A DNA stretch of 64,000 bases from an uncultured Sulfurovum sp. (GTDB lineage Bacteria; Campylobacterota; Campylobacteria; Campylobacterales; Sulfurovaceae). The notes beneath the pieces were generated by a model. The model made no database searches, was not told the origin of the DNA, and was given only the letters and a program-made list of their open reading frames with translations. Of the stretch, positions 28,012-36,651 are shown piece by piece; the first letter of the stretch is position 1, and every line of letters starts with the position of its first letter. The position numbers and the translations under genes were made by a program. The stretch lies in assembly GCA_902727855.1 (NCBI GenBank), contig CACVAS010000036.1, forward strand, positions 62,001 through 126,000, written 5' to 3'.

Positions 28012-29418
28012 ATGCATAAAACATTACTTTTTGACCAACTTACTCCTGTAGCACTCTATGGACAGTTAAAAGAGCTTTTTCCAAATGATATTACGATGCT
28101 CTTTGAGTCTGTTGTCAATACAAGTGATGGTAACTTTTCCTTCATTACCATTGGTGCACAAGAACGATTGAGTTATAAAGACAATACTACCACATACACC
28201 GACAATATTGGCAAGGTAAAAAACCTTAAAGAGAGTCCTTTTGACTTTTTAAAAAATTATTATAATAGTATAGATAAAGAAGCGTATAAACGAACTACCA
28301 AAGAGGTTGGCTTCTCTTTTGTAGATGGATTTATTGGGTTCATCGCCTATGACATGGTAAAAGTGTTTGAACCCACGCTGGAAGAGAGTATGAATACTTT
28401 AGAAGACCCTCTCAATACACCAGACCTTGATTTGGTACGCCCTCAAATTATCATTGCATACTCCCATAAATCAGCAAAACTAACACTCATACTCAATGAC
28501 GAACGCATGAGTAAGGGATTTGAATCTGTTGAAAACATTTTACATAGTTCTTGTATGCCAATGCCTCTAAAGGCTGTCAAACTAGAGGGTGAAGGTCGCT
28601 TTAGCATAGATGAAGAACGTTTTAAAAGACTTGTAGATGAGTCTAAAGAAAACATACGCTCAGGTGATGTCTTTCAACTACTCCTAGCAAATAGATATAC
28701 CCAAAAAGGTCAAATAGACCCACTAAGCTTTTACAGAGTCTTACGCTCAAAAAACCCTTCTCCTTACCTCTTTTTACTTGACTATGAAGATTTCTCTATT
28801 TGTGGCTCTAGCCCAGAGGTGATGGTGCGTTTAACAGAAGGTGAAATACTCCTTCGCCCCATAGCAGGGACGCGTAAACGTGGTAAAAATGCCATAAGAG
28901 ACAAAGAGTTAGAGCAAGAGATGCTTGATGACCCTAAAGAGTGTGCTGAGCACCTTATGTTAGTAGACCTTGGACGTAATGATGTTGGACGTGTTGCCAA
29001 AACAGGTACGGTAGAAGTCACTGATATGATGCGTGTTGAGAAGTACTCACACGTCATGCACATGGTCTCAGATGTAGAAGCGCACCTTGAAGAAGGAAAA
29101 GATATGTTTGACCTCTTTGCAGCCACCTTTACAGCCGGTACCATGACAGGCGCACCAAAAATAGAAGCTATGAAACTCATAGCCAACTATGAGAAACTCA
29201 AACGTGGTTTCTACTCAGGTGCAGTTGGTTACTTTGCCTTTGACGGTAACATGGACTCCTCTATAGCCATAAGAACCTCACTCATCAAACCTAACAGCAT
29301 TACCCTACAAGCAGGTGCAGGCATCGTTGCTGACTCTAAACCAGAGCTAGAGTACCTAGAAGTAGAAAACAAACTTGGCGCACTACTTGCCACACTTAAA
29401 GAGATGGAGAGTCTTTAA
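28012..29418 (+). CDS. trpE: Anthranilate synthase component I
   Basis: 468 residues, chorismate-binding family. Pro283-Ile-Ala-Gly-Thr is the diagnostic patch: TrpE has Ala here, while PabB has the catalytic lysine (Pro-Ile-Lys-Gly-Thr). A Phe-Glu-Ser with downstream Ser-Phe near residue 31 fits the Leu-Leu-Glu-Ser tryptophan-feedback element. TrpE makes anthranilate from chorismate and ammonia or glutamine. No trpG, trpD or pabA is adjacent, so the operon is dispersed. A PabB role cannot be excluded. Confidence 0.78.
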   Translation: MHKTLLFDQLTPVALYGQLKELFPNDITMLFESVVNTSDGNFSFITIGAQERLSYKDNTTTYTDNIGKVKNLKESPFDFLKNYYNSIDKEAYKRTTKEVGFSFVDGFIGFIAYDMVKVFEPTLEESMNTLEDPLNTPDLDLVRPQIIIAYSHKSAKLTLILNDERMSKGFESVENILHSSCMPMPLKAVKLEGEGRFSIDEERFKRLVDESKENIRSGDVFQLLLANRYTQKGQIDPLSFYRVLRSKNPSPYLFLLDYEDFSICGSSPEVMVRLTEGEILLRPIAGTRKRGKNAIRDKELEQEMLDDPKECAEHLMLVDLGRNDVGRVAKTGTVEVTDMMRVEKYSHVMHMVSDVEAHLEEGKDMFDLFAATFTAGTMTGAPKIEAMKLIANYEKLKRGFYSGAVGYFAFDGNMDSSIAIRTSLIKPNSITLQAGAGIVADSKPELEYLEVENKLGALLATLKEMESL

Positions 29419-29465
29419 ACTTCTTCTCATCTTTATTTCAATACTTAAATCCTTCTACATAATGA

Positions 29466-29834
29466 CTATGGAGCCATACAGTCAACATCTTTCATCCCTT
29501 TTTTATACCATGGATACCCTTTTACTGTAAATGTATTGTCTCCATAGACATACGGTATCCACCACCACTTCATCTTAATCTCAGCATCTGTTAAAAACTC
29601 TGCACAACTTTTTGAAAGTGCATCTCTGAGAGCATCATCAATCATAGGTCTTATTTTATCTGGAATGACAATATACATTTTAGCAACATCTTTGCCTGTA
29701 ACTTTATTATCGCCTTGTACATATGTTTGTGTGAAATCAATATTTTTGGTGCTTATGACACCGTATGTTCCATACTTATAGGTACACCCTACATTAATAA
29801 ACATAAAGATGATAAGTATCAAATATTTCTTCAT
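29466..29834 (-). CDS. Small lipoprotein of unknown function
   Basis: 122 residues: a signal peptide (hydrophobic 4-15) ending in a lipobox Val-Gly-Cys17, followed by an aromatic-rich mature domain with a WWW run near residue 92 and a cysteine pair (residues 76 and 119) that could form a disulfide. Similar small lipoproteins occur in Campylobacterota, but I do not recognise a named family. Convergent with trpE. Confidence 0.7.
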   Translation of the reverse strand: MKKYLILIIFMFINVGCTYKYGTYGVISTKNIDFTQTYVQGDNKVTGKDVAKMYIVIPDKIRPMIDDALRDALSKSCAEFLTDAEIKMKWWWIPYVYGDNTFTVKGYPWYKKGMKDVDCMAP

Positions 29835-29916
29835 TATTATCCTTTAACTTTTATCTCATATGTTCGCTTAACAGATTCAATTGTATGTGAAAATACTTTG
29901 TATAATATTAAGAATT

Positions 29917-30378
29917 TTAGTCTGGTCTATTTTTTGAGTTCAACTTTAAACCAACATCATAAATTATTTCAAATAATGTATTATATTTTGTTTGCTCCCA
30001 TTGATTTACTTCATGATCATAAAACCATATTTCATCTAAGCAAATATTATTAAAAATTTTAAAACCATAAAAATCTCCAACTTCATTATCCGAAAACAAA
30101 ATAAATCCTTTACTTATATTGTTATATTTCTGATTAATTTTTAACAAATTAAATTCACTATCTTTCCAAAGTGAATATATGATTTGAAAAGCAAAGTCTC
30201 CAACTGAGAAATTTGACACAAGACACTTGTATGATTTAGGCAATATTATTCCTAACTTTTGTTCTGCTATAGTTATATCTTCATCTTTTGCTTTATAAGG
30301 CTCAGTTAAACTAAACCAATCTGGTCGTGCTAACATTTCATTTTTAATTTTATTTACAAATTCATTACATCCACTCAT
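29917..30378 (-). CDS. SMI1/KNR4-family immunity protein
   Basis: 153 residues with the SMI1/KNR4 fold pattern: early Trp-Phe, Ile-Ala-Glu-Gln-Lys-Leu-Gly-Ile-Leu-Leu-Pro-Lys-Ser-Tyr in the first third, then Val-Gly-Asp-Phe and Gly-Phe-Ile-Leu-Phe. Such proteins neutralise polymorphic toxins. The toxin remnant with an LHH nuclease motif lies directly upstream (30408-30845), which makes this its cognate immunity gene. Very AT-rich compared with neighbours, suggesting transfer. Confidence 0.82.
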   Translation of the reverse strand: MSGCNEFVNKIKNEMLARPDWFSLTEPYKAKDEDITIAEQKLGIILPKSYKCLVSNFSVGDFAFQIIYSLWKDSEFNLLKINQKYNNISKGFILFSDNEVGDFYGFKIFNNICLDEIWFYDHEVNQWEQTKYNTLFEIIYDVGLKLNSKNRPD

Positions 30379-30407
30379 TATTTAACTCCTTCTATTGATA
30401 TACTCTA

Positions 30408-30845
30408 TTAACGAGCACCCATTTCTTGTGCTCTATACCACCAGTGTAATTCTCTGTCTGATTGTCTCATATTAGCTGTAACTCCTTGGTTATATTTATT
30501 GGGATGTAAATTTGGAGTTCCTAGATGGTATTCTGAGGGTAATTCATCAATACCTGAACCAGGCATTTGTCCACGATGGTGCAAATGAGGACTACCTAGA
30601 TCTCGGGGAGATTTTCCCCATAACCCTCGTTTCAAATCACTAATACTCCAAGGTCCTTGTATTCTTACTCCTGCTGAATACTCAAATGCCTTTCCTCCAG
30701 CCTTGCCACCCAACGCCGTAGCACCAAGTAACCCAGCAGCATACCATCCACCAATATCCCCATTATAATACTGATACCCCACATCAACCACACCACCGAT
30801 GTTGGTATAGGTAAATGCTTCATAAGTATACGCTAAATATGTTGA
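30408..30845 (-). pseudogene. Truncated polymorphic toxin, C-terminal LHH nuclease module
   Basis: The frame is open from 30845 (a TAA lies at 30846-30848) to the stop at 30408, with no convincing start codon; GTG at 30791 gives 127 residues. A Gly/Ala-rich pretoxin-like region precedes Leu-His-His-Arg-Gly, the hallmark of HNH/ENDO VII nucleases of the LHH type, and a further His near the C-terminus. Full toxins of this kind sit at the end of large RHS or secreted proteins; the rest is missing, and only about 40 bases separate the open frame from the MazF module. I read it as an orphan tip left after truncation, with its immunity gene downstream. Confidence 0.72.
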
Positions 30846-30886
30846 TTATATACATTAGAATGAGAGATGGAGAGTTTTTACTCTTC

Positions 30887-31228
30887 CTACCCAATCACTT
30901 CATCAAAAAAACCCTTTATTGCTTTCATTTCTTGATCTGTTAAGATAGCCAGTTTTTCTAGTAATCTACCGTTATCGATAGCTCTTACTTGTGCAATAAT
31001 GACATCCGAATCTTCTCTCAATTTTTCTCTTTTTTGTACCCTCATTCTAAGTGGTTCAGCATCATCTACCAAAGAAGTTGTAAGAGGTAACACTATAGTA
31101 GTAGGATATTCACTTTCATTAAGTTCATTGGTTTGAAATATCAATACAGGTCGTATTTTTCCTACTTCATTACTTTTTTTAACAGGATTTAAGTTAGCAA
31201 GCCAAACTTCACCTCTATATGCCATCAC
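30887..31228 (-). CDS. MazF/PemK-family toxin, second copy
   Basis: 113 residues of MazF type: Tyr-Arg-Gly-Glu-Val-Trp-Leu-Ala, Glu-Val-Gly-Lys-Ile-Arg-Pro-Val-Leu and Pro-Leu-Thr-Thr are family landmarks. It is paralogous to the toxin at 20304-20648. The gene overlaps its antitoxin by 14 bases. It lies next to the truncated toxin at 30408-30845. Confidence 0.88.
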   Translation of the reverse strand: MMAYRGEVWLANLNPVKKSNEVGKIRPVLIFQTNELNESEYPTTIVLPLTTSLVDDAEPLRMRVQKREKLREDSDVIIAQVRAIDNGRLLEKLAILTDQEMKAIKGFFDEVIG

Positions 31229-31442
31229 TTAGTGTAACCTCAAACTCTTTGTTTAAAGATTTATCTATTTTCTTCACTTTCTCTACGGCTGAAAGCATTT
31301 TAGACTTTTTATCAGACTCTATATTTTTAGCATAAAATTCTATGGCATCTCTAATGACATCACTCTTTTTTTTATGGAGTGAGTGCGATAACTGATTAAG
31401 TTTATCACTCAACACATCATCAAGTCGTACAGTTGCTGTCAT
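31215..31442 (-). CDS. Ribbon-helix-helix antitoxin, second MazF module
   Basis: 75 residues. A short N-terminal beta strand (Thr-Val-Arg-Leu-Asp) leads into a helix-turn-helix pair with Lys-Lys-Ser-Asp-Val, the RHH pattern; the charged C-terminal third should bind the toxin. It overlaps mazF-like by 14 bases. The promoter upstream carries a palindrome almost equal to that of the first module. Confidence 0.85.
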   Translation of the reverse strand: MTATVRLDDVLSDKLNQLSHSLHKKKSDVIRDAIEFYAKNIESDKKSKMLSAVEKVKKIDKSLNKEFEVTLSDGI

Positions 31443-31462
31443 GTGTATCCTTTTTGTATTTT

Positions 31463-31501
31463 GTAATACAGTATTATATCATACGTATTTTAGTTTGTCA
31501 A
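31463..31501 (-). promoter_or_regulatory. Consensus promoter and operator of second RHH/MazF module
   Basis: On the minus strand TTGACA (31501-31496), a 17-base spacer and TATAAT (31478-31473) match the sigma70 consensus exactly. The inverted repeat GTAATACAGTATTAT (plus-strand reading, 31463-31477) overlaps the -10. It differs at two positions from the palindrome of the first module at 20028-20042. Confidence 0.7.
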
Positions 31502-31523
31502 TAATCTGTATTAGTCCATATGT

Positions 31524-31552
31524 TTGATAATAGTTTAGAATTTATGTATAAT
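31524..31552 (+). promoter_or_regulatory. Promoter of aroE
   Basis: TTGATA (31524-31529), 17-base spacer, TATAAT (31547-31552), 28 bases before the aroE ATG at 31580. It lies just upstream of the oppositely oriented antitoxin promoter. Confidence 0.5.
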
Positions 31553-31579
31553 CCATCACTATAAATATATGGAACAATC

Positions 31580-32377
31580 ATGAAACAACTCTTTGCTATC
31601 TTCGGTAACCCTGTCTCACACTCTAAATCACCTCTTATGCATAACCTTACCTTTAAAGGGTTAGGTTATGATAGTTGCTATGTACGTTATTTGTTAAAAG
31701 ATGGAAGTAAACTCAAAGAGACATTTTTTGCTTTGAGTCTCAAAGGTATTAACATCACCGTACCCCATAAAGAACATGCTTTTAATGCCTGTGATGTATT
31801 AGACCCTTTTGCTCAAAAAATTGGTGTCGTAAACACCATTGTTGAACGTGAGGGAAAACTCCATGGCTACAACACTGATGCCCCTGGTTTTCTTAAAGCC
31901 ATAGCTGAATTTAAAGACGTTAAAACTGTACTTTTTTTAGGTGCAGGTGGTACTGCACAGTCCACTTCAAGCATCTTACGTGATGAAAAATATGAAGTCA
32001 CCCTACTTAACAGAAGTGAAGGTCGTTTAGAGAAATACAACAATGATGGTTTTGAAACCTATACCTTTGAGACATTTGTACCTAAGGCTTATGACCTTGT
32101 TATAAACATGACATCCGCTGGGCTAGAAGATGACAGTCTGCCTGCACCTCAAGCATTGTTAGATGGAGTCATTCCGAAGGCTAAAGCGTGTGTAGATGTC
32201 ATCTACGGAAAAGAGACGCCTTTTTTGAAACTGGCAAAAAGTCATAACAAACCTACTAAAGATGGCTCAGACATGTTACTCTATCAAGGTATCATTGCCT
32301 TTGAACATTTCACCAACTATGCCTATAGTTTTGAAGAGATAAAGCCCCATATGCAACAAGCGTTTGACTTCAATTAA
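31580..32377 (+). CDS. aroE: Shikimate dehydrogenase
   Basis: 265 residues, full length. Ser-His-Ser-Lys-Ser-Pro near residue 14 and Asn-Ile-Thr-Val-Pro-His-Lys near 56-62 bind shikimate (the Lys is catalytic), Asn-Thr-Asp near 99 completes the site, and a Gly-Ala-Gly-Gly-Thr nucleotide-binding loop is near 120. It reduces 3-dehydroshikimate with NADPH. It corresponds to Cj0405, the last gene of the conserved glyA block, here displaced by the accessory patch at 29466-31442. Confidence 0.94.
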   Translation: MKQLFAIFGNPVSHSKSPLMHNLTFKGLGYDSCYVRYLLKDGSKLKETFFALSLKGINITVPHKEHAFNACDVLDPFAQKIGVVNTIVEREGKLHGYNTDAPGFLKAIAEFKDVKTVLFLGAGGTAQSTSSILRDEKYEVTLLNRSEGRLEKYNNDGFETYTFETFVPKAYDLVINMTSAGLEDDSLPAPQALLDGVIPKAKACVDVIYGKETPFLKLAKSHNKPTKDGSDMLLYQGIIAFEHFTNYAYSFEEIKPHMQQAFDFN

Positions 32378-32418
32378 CCTTTTATCATTAAAATATGACT
32401 ACTATATCAGGAGTAACA

Positions 32419-33090
32419 ATGATAAATATTTTAATGATAGAAGACGATCCTGAATTTGCAGAGCTCTTAGCTGAATATTTGGCCCAATATGACATCAAAA
32501 TTACCAATTTTGAAGACCCTTACTTAGGTTTGAGTGCTGGGGTAAAAAAATACGATTTACTCATACTCGACTTAACACTTCCTGGCATGGATGGTCTAGA
32601 AGTCTGTGAAGAGGTGGTACGTAAATATGATATACCTATTATTATCTCTTCAGCACGTTCAGACATACAAGATAAACTTGACGGCTTTGAAATAGGTGCA
32701 GATGACTACCTACCAAAACCTTATGATCCTAAAGAGATGTATGCAAGAATCACCTCTTTGCTACGCAGGTACTCAAAATCAAAAGACAGTGACAAGAGTA
32801 TTTCACCTAAAAGTGATTTTGAATTTAAGGGGGATACACTCTATTTTAAAAAAGTTGCACTTTCACTCACCCCTGCAGAGTTTGAGGTACTTTCACTCTT
32901 AGTAAAACATATAGGTATCACACAATCAAGAGAACAAATTATAAACACAGCAGGTACCATGAGTATTGACTCTCAGGGGAAAAGCTTAGATGTCATCATC
33001 TCTAAAATACGTACCAAATTAGGAGAGCATAACCCCGAAGATAGTAAGCGTATACAAGCAGTACGTGGTGTAGGCTACAAACTAGTATGA
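32419..33090 (+). CDS. OmpR-family response regulator (ArsR-like)
   Basis: 223 residues from ATG 32419, chosen because CAGGAG lies just upstream and Met-Ile-Asn-Ile-Leu begins the receiver fold. Phosphoacceptor Asp51 follows acidic residues 8-10; the C-terminal half is a winged helix. The gene overlaps the kinase by 4 bases. With its kinase it resembles HP0166/HP0165 (ArsRS) of Helicobacter, an acid- and metal-responsive pair, but the signal here is unknown. Confidence 0.87.
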   Translation: MINILMIEDDPEFAELLAEYLAQYDIKITNFEDPYLGLSAGVKKYDLLILDLTLPGMDGLEVCEEVVRKYDIPIIISSARSDIQDKLDGFEIGADDYLPKPYDPKEMYARITSLLRRYSKSKDSDKSISPKSDFEFKGDTLYFKKVALSLTPAEFEVLSLLVKHIGITQSREQIINTAGTMSIDSQGKSLDVIISKIRTKLGEHNPEDSKRIQAVRGVGYKLV

Positions 33091-34277
33091 TAACGTCATT
33101 ACGTTCTAAGATACGTATTGTTTTTTCACTCACACTTATACTGCTCGCAGCTCTTTTTGTCTTTGCCATTAAATATGACCAACATAAAATAGAAGAACGT
33201 AATATTGCCCAAGAGCATGCTATATCACATTATTTGTATACTTACTTTCTTAAACATGGAAGTATAGATGAAGCCTACCTTGATGCACAAAATGTCTCCC
33301 TCATTACAGACAAAGGTCGCCTCGTTAAAATGAGACGGCTTTTTACAGATAAAGAAGGGAAACTAAAACACTATGATGTAATGAATGTACATTTAAAACG
33401 TATTATTATTATCAATAATGACCGCTTTCAACTTATTTTAGAAAATAAAAATAAAAATCCATTCCCACTTAAACGTGTACTTATTTTTTCGACTGTTTTT
33501 ATACTCATCGTACTTTTATATATGTGGATTATGAAAAGTTTCAAGCCACTCTCTGAGCTTAAACAAAAAATAAAAACTTTTTCCAAAGGAAATTTGGACA
33601 TAGACTGTAAAAGTGATAAAAAAGATGAGATAGCCGAAGTAGCCAATGAATTTGACCACTCTGTCACCATGATACGTGAATTACTTCACTCTAGACAACT
33701 TTTTTTACGTGCCATTATGCATGAACTTAAAACCCCCATAGCAAAAGGTAGACTTGTCTCTGAGATGCTAGATGACGAGAGAAATAAAGCACGTATGCAT
33801 ACAATATTTGAAAGACTCAATCTACTCATAGATGAGTTTGCAAAAATAGAGAAGATTACCTCTAAAAACTTTGACTTGACCATCAAACCTTACAAAATGT
33901 CAGACCTTCTTGAAGCAAGTATAGATATGCTTATGATTGACTCTCCTAAACACCTAATAGATACAAAAATTATCCATGACTATACGGTCAATGTAGATTT
34001 TGAACTCTTTACACTTGTGATTAAAAACTTACTAGACAATGCCATAAAATATAGTATTGACAAAAAGATAGAAGTGGTTTTGGACAATCATATTTTACAA
34101 ATTATTAATAGTGCCAAACCACTGACTGAGCCATTGGAAAACTACTTTAAACCATTTCACACATCCAAGAAAGGTCTTGGCTTAGGTCTTTATATTGTTA
34201 AAAGTATTTTAGATATTCATAAAAAAGAGTTGGGGTACATACATAAAAATAAAAAGAATATATTTACAATCGTATAA
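33087..34277 (+). CDS. ArsS-like sensor histidine kinase
   Basis: 396 residues: TM1 about 12-29, a short periplasmic sensor domain (about 30-130), TM2 about 131-148, a HAMP-like linker, HisKA with His212 in Ile-Met-His-Glu-Leu-Lys-Thr-Pro, and a compact HATPase domain ending close to the C-terminus. The H-box flank is typical of ArsS of Campylobacterota. Start overlaps the regulator stop. The C-terminus is short, so the final ATP-lid region may be reduced. Confidence 0.87.
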   Translation: MITSLRSKIRIVFSLTLILLAALFVFAIKYDQHKIEERNIAQEHAISHYLYTYFLKHGSIDEAYLDAQNVSLITDKGRLVKMRRLFTDKEGKLKHYDVMNVHLKRIIIINNDRFQLILENKNKNPFPLKRVLIFSTVFILIVLLYMWIMKSFKPLSELKQKIKTFSKGNLDIDCKSDKKDEIAEVANEFDHSVTMIRELLHSRQLFLRAIMHELKTPIAKGRLVSEMLDDERNKARMHTIFERLNLLIDEFAKIEKITSKNFDLTIKPYKMSDLLEASIDMLMIDSPKHLIDTKIIHDYTVNVDFELFTLVIKNLLDNAIKYSIDKKIEVVLDNHILQIINSAKPLTEPLENYFKPFHTSKKGLGLGLYIVKSILDIHKKELGYIHKNKKNIFTIV

Positions 34278-34293
34278 ACCTAATTGTAGTAAA

Positions 34294-34321
34294 AGTAGAG
34301 CATAACTATAGGTGCTCTACT
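34294..34321 (-). terminator. Stem-loop terminator downstream of DAHP synthase gene
   Basis: Perfect 8-bp stem AGTAGAGC/GCTCTACT with a 12-base loop; on the minus strand it is followed by TTTTAC. It lies between the convergent kinase and DAHP synthase genes. Confidence 0.5.
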
Positions 34322-34329
34322 GAGTAAAC

Positions 34330-35673
34330 TTATGCTTTTTTGATGGTATCAGAAAGCATAAATGAAAGTTCTAAAGCTTGAGAAGCATTTAGTCTTGGAT
34401 CACACTGCGTATGGTAACGGCTCGCAAGTCCTTCAGCTGTAATAGCACAAGAAGTACTCCCTGTACACTCTGTAACATCATTTCCTGTCATCTCTAAGTG
34501 TATACCTGCACCAACCGTACCCATCTCTTTATGGATAGCAAAGAACTGTTCTACCTCAGAAAGAATGTTATCAAAATCTCTTGTTTTAAACCCACTAGAA
34601 GACTTTTCAACATTTCCATGCATAGGGTCACAAGACCACACAACATTTAATCCAGCATCTCTTACTTTTTTGAGTAATGCAGGAAAATACTCTCGAATCT
34701 TACTCGCACCCATACGGACAATAAGATTTAGTCTCCCCTCTTCATTGTCAGGGTTTAAAGCTTGAATTAACTCAATCAATTCATCTTCACCCATGGTAGG
34801 TCCTACTTTACACCCAATAGGGTTTTGAATCCCTCTAAAGTACTCAATGTGTGCTTCACTAAGATCTCTAGTTCTATCACCTATCCAAAGCATATGTGCA
34901 GAACAATCGTAGTAATCACCTGTTTCTGTGTCTTGGCGTGTTAGTGCTTCTTCATAGTTTAACAGTAACGCTTCATGAGAGGTATAAAGTGTTGTTTGAT
35001 GAAGCTGTGGCATCACATCAGAAGTCAATCCACACGCAGCCATAAAATTCATTGCATGATCAATCTTGTCACTTAACTCATCATATTTAACACCTAATGG
35101 GTTGTCTTTAATAAAATCTAAGTTCCACTGATGTACTTTATTTAAATCAGCTAAACCACCACGTGAAAATGCACGTAAGAGGTTTAATGTAGCTGCAGAC
35201 TGATTGTAGGCTTTTAACATATTTTTAGGGTTAGGTATACGTGCTTCTTCATTAAATTCAATGCCGTTGATAATATCACCCCGGTATGAGGGTAATGATA
35301 CACCATCAACTTCTTCAAAATCAGAAGAGCGTGGTTTTGCAAACTGCCCAGCAATACGCCCTACTTTCACTACCGGTTTACCTGTAGAGTACATCAAAAC
35401 CATGTTCATTTGAAGCATGAGTTTAAAAAGGTTTTTAATATTTTGCGCGTTAAAATCACTAAAACTTTCTGCACAATCTCCACCTTGAAGTAAAAAAGCT
35501 TCGCCACGCCCTGCCGCTGCTAATTTCTCCTTTAATTTTCTTGCCTCACCTGCAAAAATAAGTGGCGGGTATGTACTTAATGTTTTTTCTACCTCATTAA
35601 GAAGGTCTTGGTCTTGGTATGTTGGTTGTTGCTTTATGGGAAATTCTCTCCAGCTACTTGGTGTCCAACTCAT
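34330..35673 (-). CDS. aroF: Class II 3-deoxy-7-phosphoheptulonate synthase
   Basis: 447 residues, the plant-like class II DAHP synthase usual in Campylobacterota. Landmarks: Gly-Gly-Asp-Cys-Ala-Glu near residue 66 (metal-binding Cys), Gly-Gln-Phe-Ala-Lys-Pro-Arg near 108, Trp-Ile-Gly-Asp-Arg-Thr-Arg in the second half, Trp-Ser-Cys-Asp-Pro-Met-His-Gly-Asn near 345 (metal-binding His). It condenses phosphoenolpyruvate and erythrose 4-phosphate, the first shikimate step. Symbol use varies (aroF, aroG, aroH). Confidence 0.93.
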   Translation of the reverse strand: MSWTPSSWREFPIKQQPTYQDQDLLNEVEKTLSTYPPLIFAGEARKLKEKLAAAGRGEAFLLQGGDCAESFSDFNAQNIKNLFKLMLQMNMVLMYSTGKPVVKVGRIAGQFAKPRSSDFEEVDGVSLPSYRGDIINGIEFNEEARIPNPKNMLKAYNQSAATLNLLRAFSRGGLADLNKVHQWNLDFIKDNPLGVKYDELSDKIDHAMNFMAACGLTSDVMPQLHQTTLYTSHEALLLNYEEALTRQDTETGDYYDCSAHMLWIGDRTRDLSEAHIEYFRGIQNPIGCKVGPTMGEDELIELIQALNPDNEEGRLNLIVRMGASKIREYFPALLKKVRDAGLNVVWSCDPMHGNVEKSSSGFKTRDFDNILSEVEQFFAIHKEMGTVGAGIHLEMTGNDVTECTGSTSCAITAEGLASRYHTQCDPRLNASQALELSFMLSDTIKKA

Positions 35674-35821
35674 AGTGTATCCTTACTGCAGGCATTTCTG
35701 CCCAAAAATTAAATTCAATGATTATATCTGAAAAATGATGAAAAAGTAAGTGGGTGCTTCCAATGAAAAAAAATTTGAATAAAATTGGTAACAATTTTGT
35801 TATTTTTAAGAAAAAATATGC

Positions 35822-35851
35822 CTATTCACATGGTGAATAACTTGTGAATAA
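35822..35851. other. Cluster of three DnaA-box-like 9-mers
   Basis: CTATTCACA (plus, 35822-35830), TTATTCACC (minus, 35840-35832) and TTATTCACA (minus, 35851-35843) occur within 30 bases and also create the palindrome TATTCACATGGTGAATA. They lie in a 237-base gap after cmoA. They resemble TTATCCACA-type DnaA boxes. No dnaA or other origin gene is near, so an origin is not claimed. Confidence 0.3.
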
Positions 35852-35860
35852 CTCATATTA

Positions 35861-35886
35861 AAAAATGAAACCCGTGTTTACGGGCT
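35861..35886 (-). terminator. Rho-independent terminator after cmoA
   Basis: On the minus strand a 5-bp stem CCCGT/ACGGG with a 4-base loop is followed by TTTCATTTTT. It lies 25 bases beyond the cmoA stop. Confidence 0.6.
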
Positions 35887-35910
35887 TTGTTAACTTTCAC
35901 AACTTGTTCA

Positions 35911-36651
35911 CTATTTTTTCACTACAAAGGTCACAAAATTAGACCACTGAAAAACTGTCTCAATTTTTGTAAATCCAGCATCTTTACACATTTGTATATT
36001 TTCTTTAATGGTGAAAGGAATGAGCACATTTTCAAGTGCTTCACGTTTTTGTGCTATCTCATACTCGCTATAACCTTGCTCTTTTTTATATGCGTAATAG
36101 ATATCTATCATATGTTTATCTAAGACTTTATCTTCAAAGATAATTTTTTCAGAAAAAATGAACATACCATCATCATTGAGTCCATTAAAAAGCTTCTTCA
36201 CTAGCTCCAAACGCTGTATAGGGCGTATAAACTGTAGTGTATAGTTTGCCACAATAATATCTTCTTCTTTGTACTCATACTCTAACATATCTGCGAATTC
36301 TAGCTCTATCTCTGCACCAAATGCCTGACATTTTTGCTCTGCTCTGTCTAACATGGCTTGAGAGTTATCAAGTCCTTTAAGTCTTAACGGTACTGATGCT
36401 TTAGAGTGAAGGTCTAACAAAAACTTTGCTGTAGAGGAGCCTAAATCAAGTACTTTCATATCCTCTTTTTGCTCTGCTAAAATGAGTGCAATGACTAACT
36501 TTCGCACCTCATCATAAAAAGGTACCGAACGTGAGAGCATATCATCAAAAACAGAAGCCACGGCTTCGTCAAATTCAAACTTCTTACTTATCTTTTTAGA
36601 AAAAACTTTATCTTCTTGCAAAGCCGTGTCCTTATTATATATTTCCGCCAT
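35911..36651 (-). CDS. cmoA: Carboxy-SAM synthase
   Basis: 246 residues. A Val-Leu-Asp-Leu-Gly-Ser-Ser-Thr-Ala motif near residue 70 is the SAM-binding loop, and Arg-Ser-Val-Pro-Phe-Tyr near 41-46 is typical of CmoA. It makes carboxy-SAM from SAM and prephenate for wobble-uridine modification (cmo5U) of tRNA. The first 19 residues are unlike usual CmoA starts; a divergent copy of the usual start lies upstream at 36745-36796, so the present N-terminus may be an improvised one. No cmoB is adjacent. Confidence 0.88.
   Translation of the reverse strand: MAEIYNKDTALQEDKVFSKKISKKFEFDEAVASVFDDMLSRSVPFYDEVRKLVIALILAEQKEDMKVLDLGSSTAKFLLDLHSKASVPLRLKGLDNSQAMLDRAEQKCQAFGAEIELEFADMLEYEYKEEDIIVANYTLQFIRPIQRLELVKKLFNGLNDDGMFIFSEKIIFEDKVLDKHMIDIYYAYKKEQGYSEYEIAQKREALENVLIPFTIKENIQMCKDAGFTKIETVFQWSNFVTFVVKK

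Noticed and set aside
28782-29186. 134-codon minus-strand frame within trpE
   Set aside because: Antisense shadow of trpE with no start context.
35822-35890. Replication origin
   Set aside because: Three boxes only, no dnaA, dnaN or unwinding region nearby.
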